Positions 11,746 through 24,710 are shown, numbered from the stretch's first letter. The stretch is 64,000 nucleotides of DNA from Salvator merianae (GCA_003586115.2 QVOM02000102.1:1781607-1845606); one strand, 5' to 3'. Translations and numbers: made by a program. Notes: a model not told the origin generated them from the letters alone.

Positions 11746-12689
11746 CAGAACTATAGGGAAGCTAACTATTACAAAGCTGGGTGAAACAGGTAGCTTTTGT
11801 GAGTTGTTTTGTATCTCACATTTTTAATCTCTTCACCCAAACCATATTTCTTTATTTGTTCCAAACAATTCTCTACAGCTTCTTTGTATCAAAATCCTGA
11901 AGGAGGTTTATTATAAAATTTTATAAGACTAGATTTTTAAAAATTTAAAATTGCAGAATATAGAAAACAAAGAGGGTTAGTTCTCTTCTACGCCTCTTTT
12001 GTCTATATGCTTGGGCAGAATAACGAGGCCTTGCCCACTCTGGTGTGCTGCGTCTGCACGAGGTGGAGTGTATTTCAGATCACGAGGCCTAAAATGATGC
12101 TCCTGGCCTGCTTCTAGACTGGAATACAGGTAGACTTCAATAATGAGGTTAATTGGTGTACAAGGACCATGATGGTGCTTGTTATGCCACCAGAATGGTT
12201 CTCTGGGGGGTTCTAAGGCCAGGAACTTTCATTCTTGGCCACCAGGGCATTTGAAGACCAACTCTAAAGCTCACATAAACTTTGTGGTGGTGTGTGTGGG
12301 GGAAAGAGTTGTATCAGGAAACTGCGCAATCAAGATCTGCTGTTCTGGATTGTGCAAAGTAACTGTAGGAAGACCCAAACATTCATTAATGCAGGAAATG
12401 CTTACAGAATATATATTGACTTGATTTCTGCAGGGATTTTTCTTTTTTTTCCTACATGTGTATGTCCTAAAATCATAAAAATGTACTACATAATCATATT
12501 TTGCTAACTGCACATAGAAAGTAAACATTTCCACTTTCACTTAGTTGGAATAAAAACGTAAATGTAAAGATGAAGTACCTAGCATGTCACAGTTTTGTAC
12601 ACCCAAATCTGTTATCTTGGGATGTGACTCCATACATATCACAAATTAATGTTTTGGTTTTTTTTGGCTTTTGAAGAACCTGCATGGTA
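11746..12689. other. Mostly unassigned; trace of palindromic family
   Basis: The block 'aaggccaggaactttcattc' near 12210 matches the internal core of the family complete at 15186 and 52275, but the ends are not visible. The rest is unassigned. Confidence 0.4.
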
Positions 12690-12760
12690 TTGCCACAGCC
12701 AGATTGAGTAGTACATTGGACTGGGAAGCAGGAGAGCTGGGATCAAGAGGCAAGGAGAGG
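12690..12760 (+). mobile_element. Degenerate tRNA-derived SINE head
   Basis: The core 'gtagtacattggactgggaagcaggag' then 'gctgggatcaag' resembles the A-box to B-box part of tRNA-derived SINEs. It is short and decayed, with no SINE tail. Confidence 0.45.
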
Positions 12761-15180
12761 CCAGGAACTAAACTCTAACACTGGAAGTGAAAGCAAATCT
12801 GGAAGCTAGCACTATACAGCAGACAGAAATGCAGCTTCTGCAGTGAATGGTTGGTGATCAACATGGAGGCTGGTCTTACCCCAGATCACTCAGTTCGGAC
12901 CAAGACTGGAGCAGCAGCCAGAAGCATGTGCTGGAGACCATCTGTTCTGCTGTGGCCCATCCTGGGCCAACTTTGGAGGCTGAAAATCAGAGTTCCAGGT
13001 CTTTGAATCTGCTGGCCAGAGGTATTTTTGTTGAGTGCACTGAAATGTCCTATTTCTGGGCTCATATCTAGGAGCCTAGCAAAAGGATAACTGCCAGTGT
13101 TGTGCTGCCAGAGTATTCCCCAGGAGGATGTTCTTCCTAGTGGCCTGTTCTGGAAGAAGCTAGCACAGTCCTAAAGGACCATATGGAAGCAGCCAAGATG
13201 TCTAATGTTCCTTGAACTGTCATTAGGTACAACAGTGCTGCTTCCGTAGACAAGCTACTAGATAACTGAACTTTCATCACATTCATCAGCTCATCACAGA
13301 TATACTCTTGACTTTTGGTTTCAATCAGTAGTCTGGAGGTTGTATTTTGAACTACTGAAGTTTCTGAACAGTTTTCAAAGACAACTTACATACCTGGATT
13401 ACAGTAATTAATGTTACAGTAGATCTTAGTGGACTATTGCTTGGCAAGGGACATTGGAGATAGTTCACTAGCTTCAGAGGGCAGACATTCTTTTTTGCAG
13501 AGGCTACTTCAACCTCTATTGACATGTAATTACTCTTTCTGAGGCTTTAAGTTGTTAAGATTTTCCATTTTAGCCTAATAGTAATTTCATAAATGAGATT
13601 ATTTCTTGGGTACATTATTACCCCCAAATGCGATGTAACTAAAAGATTTTTGAAGGACATCCAAAGAAATACAGTACTTTAATACTGTGATAGCTACATT
13701 AATTTTAACCTGATTGCCAATAGTTGTGTGAGTTATGTATCCTATAAAGGACCAGGATTAAGCAGACCTCTTATTATTTAAGCATTTGTAGACTATATTC
13801 GTGGCAAGACGTGGCATCACATATGGTGGCCAACATATTTTAAAACCACAGATAACAATAAAACAATAGAAAGCCACTCATTGTCAGTAAAACAGTCGAC
13901 TATTTCACAATTATGGGCGGGATGCAGCTCATCACTGACTTTAGCACTCCAAGCTCTCTGGAATGCATAAAAGGCATGGAGAATCAGTTTTCAATATGGT
14001 TGTTTTTCAGCCATTTTATTTTTTAAAATAAATTAATTGTATTATCATAAATATGAAATAAGCAAGCCATTTTTTAAAAAAAATTAAGTTCCCTAGGCTT
14101 ATTGCTGGTAGCAGCCCCTCTGACTGGCAGAAAATATGAATAATAATTAACTGATTGTTGACACTTGTTTCCACACAAATTGCTAAATCATCAGAAATTA
14201 TAATTTCATACATGTTCATATTTACTCTCACTGTATTTTTAAATAAATAGTTTTTCTAGTGTTTGTGCCCTACCCTGGAATTTTAGTTCTGAAATTCAAA
14301 TACTTTCCTTGGCTAATAAGAAAGAAAAGAATACAGTCAATAGATTCCTCACTAGATTTAGAAAAGTCTCATTTTGGCATAGATTTCACATGCCTTTCAG
14401 CCACAGTGCTTATTGTGGCTAAAAATCGCAGGCCCTGCAGTATTCTGAATCACATCACATGGAACTTCCGTTAGATTTAACTGAATCTTACTATCACAAC
14501 CCACAGGAGCTAGCATCCTTTACTAGACTGTATCACATATTCTAAAGTGGTAGTATCTTATATATTTATGAAGGAAAGACGCCAGCTGGAGATGGGTTTT
14601 GCGTGACATCACAGCTGAACCATAAACAAAGGTTGGCTAGAAAGGTTACTATACAGTGACATCTGGGATGGCCAGAATGGCTGGCACAGCTTGTCTGGAA
14701 GCCAGCTGGAGGACAAGGTACAAAGGGAGGTAACATGTACCACAGGACTGCAGAAGGGGGAATAATAGGTGAGAACAAGAGGAAAAGGGTAGGGATGGAG
14801 CAGTTAGAGAGAACCAGAAAAGGAAGGGCAACCAACAGAACAGCGACAAAAAGCCTTACAGCCTTGGGTGATGGAGGAGGTCTTGGTACTACTATTTCTT
14901 GCAGGATCTACTAGGTAACTATCAACTACAACACTTCCTGAAGCTCATAGGCCTAGGCCTGGGCCTTGAAGATAAAAGGCACACCAACAAAGCAGCTTTC
15001 TGACAGTGAACAATTGCTACTTCATGACACAATAGTCTTTCATCCTCCTTTTCTGATACCTGCTCAATACTGCAATAACTGCCAGCTGCAATTCCTAACC
15101 CATATTAGTCATCAAAGCATATAGTGATAGCATTCTTTGTATTTCTCTGCAAAATATGACCAATAGCAATTCAAACTGAA
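12761..15180. other. Unassigned sequence
   Basis: No recognised gene. A segment near 13775-13800 ('ttatttaagcatttgtagactata') is similar to one at 11572-11600, suggesting an unclassified dispersed repeat. Short open frames, for example 14566-14849, lack recognisable domains. Confidence 0.45.
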
Positions 15181-15185
15181 CAGAG

Positions 15186-15690
15186 GACCTTTCAGCACTT
15201 TCCTTTCCTCATCCAAACCAGTGGGACTGGACCAGTGAGGCCTGCTGGTTTGGACTACAGCAAGGTGTGGTCTGGAACAACACCATCTGCCTGGTGGTCT
15301 GGTACAGACCAACACCTGCACTGGTCCCGAAGTTCACACCAGCTTTAGAGATGGACTTTGAGGTTTCCAAAGGACTAGGAATGAATGTTTCTAGCCACGG
15401 TACTCCAATGGAACCTATTTCAATGGTGCACTTTGGTGCTCCAACAAAATGAGTTCCCTGGTATCCTGGAAGACAGGTGTGCCTTCTCACGTCTTTATGT
15501 TCCAGATGATTGGAACTGGTACGTTGGTATCATTAATCCATATCAGCTCCCGCAATCTGGATTATGCTCTGTTCTGTGTGGATGGAGTGTATCAGCAGTG
15601 GATGCAGCCTCCCATATTTCACAATGACATGTGGAAGGGAAGCCCTTAGTGCACTTGCTGTTAAGGAACACCAGCAAGTGCAGAAAGGCC
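15186..15690 (+). mobile_element. Complete palindromic-family element, 505 bp, 5-bp target duplication CAGAG
   Basis: The left end is 'GACCTTTCAGCACTT' and the right end 'AAGTGCAGAAAGGCC'. Exact CAGAG copies flank them at 15181-15185 and 15691-15695. The internal block 'ctaggaatgaatgtttctag' corresponds to the palindromic core of the family. Open frames inside are chance frames. A short inner inverted repeat lies at the right side ('gtgcacttgctg' and 'cagcaagtgcag'). Confidence 0.8.
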
Positions 15691-16035
15691 CAGAGTGTCT
15701 GCATAAAAGCTAAGATGTGGAACTAAGGGTGCGATCAGACATGCTTAATGATGTGCCCTCTGGCTGAAATGTAGGCTGTAATAACAGATATATTATTCCT
15801 GCAATTGCCTTCCCCATCTTGAAGTCTGGAAATGGACGTCACTTCCTCATTAAGTACTTCATAACACAAAAGGCATCTCTTTCTTTTAGTCAGATTGGGT
15901 GGGAAGCTACATAAGCACAGAGGCAGGAAATGTAGCCAGTCATAGTATATGGACAGTTGTATGGGTGATCAAGCAGTCAGGGCCACAGAAAGCTGGGCAG
16001 ATGAGAGGCCAATCAGCAAGCAGCATCTGTTGTCA

Positions 16036-18694
16036 GAGAGTAATGTGTGAGTTCTATGAAAAACTCTATAGAAAGAAAGAAGTTTTAGAGGAAGATATTA
16101 AAAATTACTTGGAAAAACAAAATCTGCCACAAATTTCACAAGAATATAGAACTATGTTGAATGCACCTATAACATCAAAGGAACTCTCTGATGCTATTAA
16201 GAAAATGAAAGGAGGAAAGGCTCCAGGACCGGATGGTTTAACAGCAATTTATTATAAAGTACTTCAAGAGGAACTGCAGCAACCACTACTAATGACAATG
16301 AATGATATATTGGACAGTGTGAAAATACCGGAAAGCTGGGAAAAAGCGTTTATAACATTAATTCCAAAAGAGGGACAGGACTTGACGTCGCCAAAAAATT
16401 ATAGACCAATTTCACAACTGAATGATGATTATAAAGTTTTGCAAGTATAATGGCAACAAGGCTAAAACAGGTGTTACAAGAATTTATTCACCAAGATCAA
16501 GCGGGATTTCTCCCCAAAAGACAAATGAAGGACAATATAAGAAGTATAATCAACGTTATAGAATATTTTGAGTCTCATAATGAAATGCAAGCAGCACTAA
16601 TCTTTCTGGATGCCGAAAAAGCTTTTGACAATCTGAACTGAATACAAAAAGGTAAAAGACAAGGATGCCCACTCTCACCACTTTTATTTATGTTGCTGTT
16701 AGAGGTAATGAATAGAGCTATAAGACAAGAGACAAATATTGAAGGTCTGAAGATCAAAAAAGAAGATTATAGGCTGAGAGCTTTTGCAGATGACATAGTA
16801 ATTATTTTGAAGATCCGAAGGAATCAATAGAAACAGTTAAACATGTGATAGAGACATTTGGGCGAGTGGCAGGACTGAAAATTAATGAGAAAAAAACCAA
16901 AATACTGGTAAAAAATATGACAAAGAAAGAGCAAGAAGATCTGGGAAGAAAATCTGGCTTTGATATTGAAAAGAAAGTTAAATATTTAGGAGTATGGTTG
17001 ACTAAACAAAACTTGGCATTGTATCAGAACTATTATGTGAAACTTTGGTCGCAAGTTACGCAAGACTTGGAAAGATGGTCTAAATTGAAATTATCGTTAT
17101 TGGGTAGAATCTCAGTTTTAAAAATGAATGTCTTGCCAAGAGTGATGTTTTTGTTTCAATCTATACCGATTATAATTAAAAATGAGGTATTCAAAAAATG
17201 GCAAAAGGACTTGACAAGATTTATACGGCAAGGCAAAAAGCCAAGAATACACTTTAAATTGATGCAAGATGCAAAAGAAAGAGGAGGGCTGGGTTTACCT
17301 AATTTAAAATTATATTTTGCTGCCTGTTGTTTAAGTTGGATTGCTAAATGGTTTTGGCTAAGGGATAAAAGACTGTTGCAACTGGAAGGTTTTGATTTAA
17401 GATATGGTTTACACGGTTACTTATGGTATGATAAAGTTAAAGTAAATGCGGCATTTAAGAGTCATTATGTAAGATATGCGGTATGGATAACTTGGAGTAA
17501 GTACAGGAGTAAATTGTATCCCAGAATACCAAAGTGGGTTTCACCTCACGAAACTTTGTTTAAAGAATTTGGGAGAAGGGAAATATGAGGAGGTGTTGAG
17601 TAAAAATAATGAAACAGATGAATTCTCCTTGAAAACGAGAGATCAGTTAAACCAGGAGGGATTAGAGGTACAATGGCTAATGTATGCTCAATTGATGGAT
17701 GTTTTTAAAGAAGATAAAAGAAGGATGAATTTTGAATTAGAAAGACCGAAATGGGAAGAAATTTGGAAAAAGAAGAAAGGGGGATTATAGGAGTATTGTA
17801 CGATTTTCTTTTGAAAATAGAATTAGAACAAGAGCAAGTTAAAGATTGTATGATAAAATGGGCACAAAATTTTGGTTATAATATTTCAATGGAGCAATGG
17901 GAAAAATTGTGGATCAAAGATATGAAATTTACTGTATGTAATATGTTGAAAGAAAATATATATAAGATGATGTATAGATGGTACTTAACACCTTTCAGAA
18001 TTTCAAAAATATATCAAGGTATGTCAAGTAAGTGTTGGAAATGTAAGAAGCATGAGGGTACCTTTTATCATATGTGGTGGACTTGTGTAAAAACCAAAAA
18101 GTATTGGGTTCAAATTCATACAGCTATGCAGAAAATTTTAAAGACAAATATTCCTTTTAGACCGGAATTATTCCTATTGGGGATAGTGGAAAATAATGTT
18201 GAAGGTGTCAATGTGTTATTGCAAAATATGGTAACTGCTGCCAGAATTGTATATGCTCAGAAGTGGAAAGGAGAGTTATTACCAATAGTGGACGATTGAT
18301 TAGTGAAAATGATGGAGTTGGCTGAGATGGACAAACTGACAAATCTTTTGAGAATTAAGACAGTTGATAGGTTTTACAGGAACTGGAGGCCCTTTATTGA
18401 CTTTCTGCAAGAGATGGATAATGGACTTGCGATGGCTGGATTTGAAGAATAAAAAAAAAAAAAAAGAAAGAAAGAAAGAATGAAAGAAAGAAAAAAAGAA
18501 AGAAGAGTTTCAGTGGAAAAAGAAGGAAGGAAAACAGGATGTTGAAGACCAGGAAGTTTAGAAGAAACTATTAATGAAGGGGGAATTTGATAATAATAGT
18601 GATATAAGAATGTAATGTAAACTGTAATTTTATATATTTGAAATACAAGAATAATAAAATATGTTAAAATTGAAAAAAAAAAAAAAAAAAAAAA
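16036..18694 (+). mobile_element. 5'-truncated L1-like LINE, ORF2 3' half with poly(A)
   Basis: This is the reverse transcriptase to 3'-end part of an L1-clade ORF2. Blocks in order are 'EFYEKLYRKKE', 'KKMKGGKAPGPDGLTAIYYK', 'FITLIPKEGQD', 'NYRPISQLNDDYKV', 'DQAGFLPKRQ', 'FLDAEKAFDNLN', 'RQGCPLSPLLF' and 'AFADDIVII', followed by a C-terminal cysteine motif with CWKC, then H and C ('YHMWWTC'). The frame is broken by single-base losses in T runs at about 16437 and 16812, an in-frame deletion of roughly 50 codons near 16640 between the FDNLN and RQG blocks, shifts near 17560 and 17780, and a TGA at 18297 where tryptophan is expected. The element ends in an A-rich 3' UTR and 22 A. It is inactive but relatively young. 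Confidence 0.9.
18451..18510. repeat. A-run and (AAAG)n in L1 3' UTR
   Basis: Fifteen A follow directly after the end of ORF2 and are followed by AAAG repeats, inside the L1 3' untranslated region. Confidence 0.85.
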
Positions 18695-20046
18695 GGAAAG
18701 TGTTTCCAGACTTGGAGGCAAACAAAGATTCCAGTGTGGAAAAATATGGTAGGCTTTTGGGCACTCAATCAGTTAACTGTTTGAATCACATTTTTGTGTG
18801 TTTCTATGGAAGAAACAAAGCCCTGTTTGATCACACCCTAATTATTTGCTAGGTGCTAATTATTTGCTTGGATGCCTGTGGATTACTATTTTCTTGTAAT
18901 CTGAGGCCACTTCAAAATGACCTCCCTATGAGTTCTCCCAGGTGTGGTTTTAGTGCCTTCTGGGCACCACTCTAGCAAGTGGATGTTACAATCCAAGGAT
19001 GCAGCAGGTACAGTTCAAATGGACCATAAAGAAGTTTTTCTAGTCAACTTCCCATGCCTGTCTAAGCAAATTTCAGCATCAAATCATTTTTGCCCCAAAC
19101 AGTACTTGGAAGGCAGGCCAGTGAGGTCCTAAAGAATTAGAGTCATGCAAGAATAATTGGAGATGGCCTCATTCCTTCTGCTCAGTGGCCTTAACCAAGA
19201 ATCCTATTAGAAACAGGATTAAATAATCTTCCTATATCATGCTGGTTTCACTATCTTCTTTGAGGTGGCAAAGAAGTTGTACTCCCACTTGCAAGGAGCT
19301 ATTAACTGCTTCCTAGGCTCTGTCATTCAGTCCACATTTTCCATGAAGTGCAAATGTCAAGTGGGCAATTGGTGCAGCTCACATCTCCAAACACCCTGTC
19401 TACTTCTTTGGGATGCAAAAGCTGAAATACATTTTGCCAACCATGATTGGAGGAGACTAAGGTCAATGCAGCAATAGAATGACTATCTGAAATAAAATTA
19501 ACATCAGGCCATTTGATCTTTTTGATGACTTATAGAAGGAATGTGCCTATAAAGTACCATGTAATTACAGTATTCCATGCCTAAAATGCAGCTTTGAGAA
19601 GATGTTATGCTAGACAGTGAAAAGTTTTTATCAGTCCTTTTCAGCTACTGAATAAGGAAAATGTAAACCATCTTTCCATATATTTTATGAAAAACCATAT
19701 ATAATATTGATATACACATACATTAAGTGGCTAAAGAGGCTGATAATTTTTTTTTCAGTGCAGTAACAACTAAAATGTACACATTACATAACAGTTAAAA
19801 AAAAGAATAAAAAATGGAATGCTTTCAGTTAAACTGGCCTTTATTGTTTCCTGGAAGGTTTTTATTGTTTATAGGCCAGCAAGGCATATTCATTCTCTTA
19901 TATAATGCAGACTTACTTTATTGTAGTGATATGTTATGCTGGGGTCAGTGATATGATCTCTACTGTAAAATGATTGTTCATATACCCTGTATCTTTGTGA
20001 AGCATTCAGAAAAGGAGAAAACTCTCTGCCTCAACAGAGCTGATCT
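18695..20046. other. Unassigned sequence
   Basis: The sequence flanking the L1 poly(A) shows no gene or named repeat. A target duplication for the L1 was looked for and not found convincingly. Confidence 0.45.
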
Positions 20047-20411
20047 GTGGGTTGCACTGAGAGTTGTGTTGAACTGGTTCAGTTGTTTCACAGTTTGCTG
20101 TGAACCAGCTAGATCATGAGTGTTTGCATGGAACTGAACATTTGGTTGTTCAAATATCCAAAAATTTGATCAAACCAAATCAGTCTCTTACTTGTGAACA
20201 CAAATTGTTCAGCCAAACAGCTTCCGTTTGCTGTGTTTTTGCCCTTGAAAAGAACTTTTTTCAATGGAAAAATGGTATTTCTTATTTTCAAACCAGTTTG
20301 AAAGCAAAAGTGAACACCCATTTGTTTGATTAAACTGGTTTGCCATCAAACCAAACAAATGGGTGCTTGGTTCAATGGCAATCATATGATTTTAGTTCAT
20401 GCACATCTCTA
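20047..20411 (+). mobile_element. Diverged hAT-like element (TAGAGATGTGCA family)
   Basis: The right end reads 'gttcatgcacatctcta', the family terminal motif in reverse. The interior has repeated 'aaccaa' and 'gaactg' palindromic words like the copies at 33815 and 44319. The left boundary is uncertain: 'gctgatc' near 20039 loosely matches 'gctgcatc' after the right end. Non-coding. Confidence 0.5.
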
Positions 20412-20647
20412 GCTGCATCTACCTTTCACTGAACCTGGGTGATTCTGCACTGCGTGGTATACCAGACTAGCAAGCATACTAGGAGCCTCTGTTCTACACA
20501 CTGGTGCTGTTCAAGTGAGGCCCAGTGTGGAATTGCCTTCATTCTCTTACATTTGCGAAGACTGAATAAGGTAATGAATAAATAAATAAATGATGTGGAG
20601 AGCCCATGCCAATTAGATTCCTGTGCTGCCACACTTTCTAGATTTAG

Positions 20648-21100
20648 GGCTTTTTGCACTTTTCACCTTGGAATGGTCAAATCCAACCATTCCAAGGTGG
20701 AACGGTCTGCATGGTGTGGTGGCCATCTGCACTGCAAGGGCTAGAACAGCTGAGAAACAGGCTTCCAGCATTTGCAGTGCAAAAGCTGTCTGTCCTGCCA
20801 TGAAAGTGACTGTGGAAATGTCTGGCCACTGCTATAGTGACCAGGGATGTGGTGCATGACTGTGCAGCCATGCAATGACACAGTCTACAGCATTTGCATC
20901 CAGAAGTGCATGTGAACACTGTGTACTGAAAGCAGCCCAGCTGTTCCCTGTATAACTGTGGATAACAATTTTGTTGTCCATAGCTAGTAGTGACCAGGAG
21001 CGTCTGCAGACACTCCTGATCGCTAGGGCCTCTGTGAAGTGCAGATGCACTGTGCTAGTGAGTGCCTCTACACTCACTAGCACTAAAGTGCGAACAGGCC
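20648..21100 (+). mobile_element. Palindromic-family element with hairpins inside both ends
   Basis: The left end is 'GGCTTTTTGCACTT' and the right end 'AAGTGCGAACAGGCC'. Just inside the left end is a perfect 14-bp stem (20664-20677 with 20686-20699, built on 'caccttggaatggt'). Just inside the right end is a perfect 13-bp stem (21052-21064 with 21071-21083, 'gtgctagtgagtg'). Flanks TTTAG and CATAG match at only 3 of 5 bases, so the target duplication is eroded or the boundaries are slightly off. No coding. Confidence 0.7.
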
Positions 21101-22734
21101 CATAGTTTCAGATTGGGTTCTAGTTTTTTTCCTGTTATTTTCTTGAGCCTGCACGTCCTCCTTGAGTGGATATTTATCCTTTTCTGAGGCTACATCCAGA
21201 CAGCTGCTGGGATGGCCATTTCATTTGTGGGAGGTTCTGGTCCCATTGTGGGGGCAGGAGGCCAGCTATTTACACAATAGTATTTCCTGATCTCTGAAGT
21301 TTCAAAGATGAAAGTTCTGCTGCTTCACATTTTCCAGCTGGCATGGTTTAGGACCATACCATAAGTGCCCCTGGAAACTAACCAGGTGGAAATCACTCCA
21401 GTAAGTTGTCCCTGTTCCTCTGTTATTCTAAATGGAGCAACTGAGTGCACAGGCCCCCTTCAGGGAGGCTTTTCACAGCCCCTGTCAGGTTACCTGTGAA
21501 AGTAGAATTTGTGCCTTGGGTACAGCCTGGAGACCTGATGGGCATGGATGTGTTTGCCCTTCATCCCCCAGGGTGCTCTAGGAGCCCCCAGTTTCTATTA
21601 TCTGAATGCAGCCTAGGTAATTGTCAAATGCAAATCAAGTAATTACCTTTGTCTGTTGAGCTGTCTCACCAATTAAGGATAAGATCCAAGGTGGGAATCA
21701 AATCTTTCATCTTCTACTGGAGCAAGAGTAGTGAGCTGGATGGCATACACTGTGATTCTCCAACTTTGCCCTAGGTTATGCCTCTGCTGTTAGTTGCATG
21801 CTACTTTAATAAAAGTTTTAAAAGTTCCAACTATTCTGGGTGTGGGAGAAATCTATACATGTTGATGTGTGTATGTGTGTACATGTGCATATATGTGTTG
21901 TACCACAGATGTAATTTGTTCTTTGCAGGAACTTTGTACTATTGATATTATTATGTTTCGGTACGGCCAAACATACTGGTGGCATTGTGCCTGACTGAGT
22001 CTTTCCCTTTTTGAACAATTTGAAAATTTTGCTGGGAAAAGAGTGATATTCAGTGGCACAACAGGTATGCCGGGCTCAAAGTTACCTTTCCACATGCTGA
22101 CTTTCTGGCAATCTCTTGCTGTTTTCATGGACAGATGCTGAGTGACTGAGGTTGACCTTCCCATGCCCTGGGCATCTGCTTGACTGACTGCCAGCGCCCT
22201 AGTGGCATTCTGTCTACATGCTTACTCTCTAACTTTGCTTACCTACTAAGAGTTTGTCAGTGTTGTCTCCCTGTGGCTTCCACCTGTTTAGAATACATCA
22301 TTCAAATGAATCCTTTTCCTCCAGAGGTACTATTTGTAAACGCAAAGCTTCATTTCTTTCCCCACAAATTCTTATTACATCCCTACCGTCAAGTGGCTCA
22401 ACAATGTGAAATATCTTTTTATTAATAGGCTTAGTGGCAGGGATGTAGCAGCTTACTGTTGTTTCATTTGGAAAAAAAATGCATACGTGTGAGTTAAATT
22501 AGCTTCAAGTGCTTGTCTTTCTGGTTTATAGAGTAGATAAATGGGAATCATAGTTCCTGAGGGAATTATTCCACGCTTTTCTGGGAAACCTTAATCCTTG
22601 TGCCTTATTTGATATCTCTTCACAACAAAAACTGCAGTGCCCACTTTGAAATTGATAGATGTGGTGAAACCAAGCTAATTTATGATTGCAAGCATGTTTC
22701 TACCTAGAGCAACAGTGTTCTGGATTTCTTCTTC
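21101..22734. other. Unassigned sequence with TG-rich tract
   Basis: An imperfect TG/TA tract lies at about 21860-21900. Otherwise no gene or named repeat was recognised. Confidence 0.45.
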
Positions 22735-22885
22735 TTCTTTTTTTTAAATGTTTTAAATCCACATCTTGTCTTTTCTCTAGCTGACATAGTTCTTCGCAAC
22801 TTATAATCACAACTACCCTGTGAAGTAGGTTAGATTGTGACAGTGACTGATCCAACGGCACTTTTTGAGCTTTATGGCAAACTGT
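22735..22885 (-). mobile_element. SINE fragment, reverse orientation
   Basis: The words 'caacttataatcacaactaccctgtgaagtaggttagattgtgacagtgactg' correspond to the body of the tRNA-derived SINE seen better at 30425 and 58755. The tRNA-like head is not preserved. Confidence 0.55.
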
Positions 22886-23049
22886 TTTCTGACCCCCCCC
22901 CCCATTTCAGGACAGGGTGGGATGCCTCGTCTCAAAACAAGCAACCTACCCCATGCTGAGACAGGTTGTTGTTGGAGTGAACCAGACTGCACTTGGATGG
23001 CCTCTTCCACCGAGGACCGTTGACTGTCTACAAAGATCACTCATAAGCA

Positions 23050-23400
23050 CAGTGAAGACTACAAAGGCCAGGAATTAAAGTTCTGGCATTCACAGTTTCT
23101 AGACTAGCTGACTTTGGGGCAGATCCACTTTTGGAAGTGCTTCCTAGAGTGCCACTGAAATGGGTCCCCCATGGTACATTAGATGATGGGGGTGTACTAT
23201 CTGCATTGTAGACCTCATTGTTGAGGCCTACAGTTATACTGGATTAGGGTACTATTTTGGGCACCTTAGCCCAATCTGTGCTTCATCTAATGCAGATGAA
23301 GCAAGTTGGGGGGCAGGACCTGCTGTAGTCTATGTTAATATGAGAATGGTAGACACCTATTCTAGGTTATATTCTGGAATAAGGCCTAATGTGGAAAGGG
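23050..23400 (+). mobile_element. Diverged palindromic-family copy
   Basis: Internal blocks 'aggccaggaattaaagttctgg' and 'gtgccactgaaatgggtccccc' match the 8156, 15186 and 52275 copies. A possible right end is 'atgtggaaagggcc' near 23390. The left end is not visible. Confidence 0.5.
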
Positions 23401-23544
23401 CCCAAGGTCCTAGTCCACCATTGTAGTTTCTCAGTTTGTTCAAGACTATTATTTTGTATCTACTAATCAGTAGGGCTTGTTGAAAATATTATTCCAATTA
23501 GTAAAATGAATATAACTTCTAGGAGGGGTGCCTCAGTGGAAATC

Positions 23545-23770
23545 TCTGATTGCATTCACAAACAGAAAAAAACAAAACACCTCTGAGGTGGCTCAGAAAG
23601 AGCTTAGAGATAATTCCAAGGTGATTTTATACACCTCTGTGCCCTACCTCCTCTCAAGAACATTCTAACTAGAGAAGGTGGATTAAAGACAGGATGAGAA
23701 CACAAGGGCCACACACTGCCATCTCTAAAGTGCTTTTGAGCTGCTTTCTTTGCTGCATGTGAATGTTACC
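23545..23770 (+). mobile_element. Small non-autonomous element, copy 1 ('cacctctgaggtggctca' family)
   Basis: Shares with 35305-35519 the blocks 'cacctctgaggtggctcag', 'agagaaggtggattaaaga' and 'gccacacactg', and ends in inverted words ('gcattcacaaac' and 'gcatgtgaatg'). No target duplication was found. Non-coding. Confidence 0.6.
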
Positions 23771-23789
23771 TGATTTGCAAGCTGCAACT

Positions 23790-24290
23790 GAAAATGATCG
23801 GCGTTTCTGGCCTCCCTGTGTGTCTATATGCAGAGATAATTTCAACATGTTAGCCCTTCAATTGAAAGTACAGAGACTGTTGCATTATTTATTATATCCA
23901 GCAACTATTTGCATCACACACCAATGGAAACACTCTGAACATCTAACTTTACATGAATGGCATAAAACCATATTGGATATATTAGTTAGCCACCATGTAG
24001 CTGCTCTAAAATTGGAAGGAGAAAATAAGAAAGAAAATCTAATAATTTGGAAATAAATATGGTAGCTTACATTTCTTATGCAACAGATCATTTGCACTTT
24101 AATGTACTGTCTACATAAATCTAATCCAAAAGAAATGTCTCTAATCTTCCATTTGGTTGTAACCACTGATTTGTGATTCTTGGAGTGTATAACTTTTTAA
24201 TTCTCTTTGTATTTATTTGTATTTATTATTGTCTGTCAATATCTGTGAAATTCAATAAATTTACTTTAAAACAAAACAAAACAAAAAAAC
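23790..24290 (+). mobile_element. L1-like LINE 3' end
   Basis: An open frame of about 95 codons ends at 24056 with 'QWKHSEHLTLHEWHKTILD' and 'ALKLEGENKKENLIIWK'. This resembles the extreme C-terminus of L1-type ORF2 (a W-rich segment ending near an 'IWK' word). It is followed by a short 3' UTR with AATAAA-like words and an A-rich (AAAAC)n tail at 24268-24290. The copy is strongly 5'-truncated. The clade is inferred from the C-terminal pattern and the A-rich tail. Confidence 0.6.
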
Positions 24291-24430
24291 CTTGCAGATT
24301 ATTTTCCCATCCAGTCTGTTAGATTGGGGCTGCCTGTATATTTAGCAAACTTAAATCACTCAAGTTGTCTGAAGTTGTCTGGCTGAAGTGCTCTCCAGGA
24401 GACTGAGTGCTGTCCCACTGATATCATGTC

Positions 24431-24710
24431 AATATGGCACAGTGGCGCAGGTGGCTAAGGCACTGATCTTTCAATAGGAGGATCGGAGTTCGAGGCCCTT
24501 GTCTGCCATGTAGAGGGGATGAGTGCCCTCTACTGGCCTCTAGCTCCAGTCAACCTAGCTGTTCGAAAGCAAGCAATTGCAAGTAGATAAATAGGGAGCA
24601 TCACTTTGTGTGATGCGGAAGATAGATAGATGTAAGCCTTCAGGCGAAAAATAACCTTGTAAGCTGCTTTGAGTCAGCTTCGGCCAAGAAAAGTGGGGTA
24701 TAAAAAAAAA
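24431..24710 (+). mobile_element. tRNA-derived SINE, nearly full length
   Basis: The head 'cacagtggcgcaggtggctaaggc' resembles a tRNA A-box region and 'ggagttcgaggccc' a degenerate B-box, as expected for internal RNA polymerase III promoters. The body runs to 'gtaagctgctttgagtcagc' and 'gaaaagtggggtataaa', then an A-run. The tail form is the one shared by squamate SINEs that use RTE/Bov-B-type LINE machinery (established knowledge; the match is by eye). Confidence 0.75.

Noticed and set aside
18673..18720. Target duplication of the 16036-18694 L1
   Set aside because: The sequence after poly(A) (ggaaagtgtttccag) has no convincing copy near 16036; 'ggaaatgtagccag' at 15928 is too different and too far away.
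24431..24520. tRNA gene
   Set aside because: A- and B-box-like words are present, but no cloverleaf can be folded and the sequence continues into a SINE body and tail.
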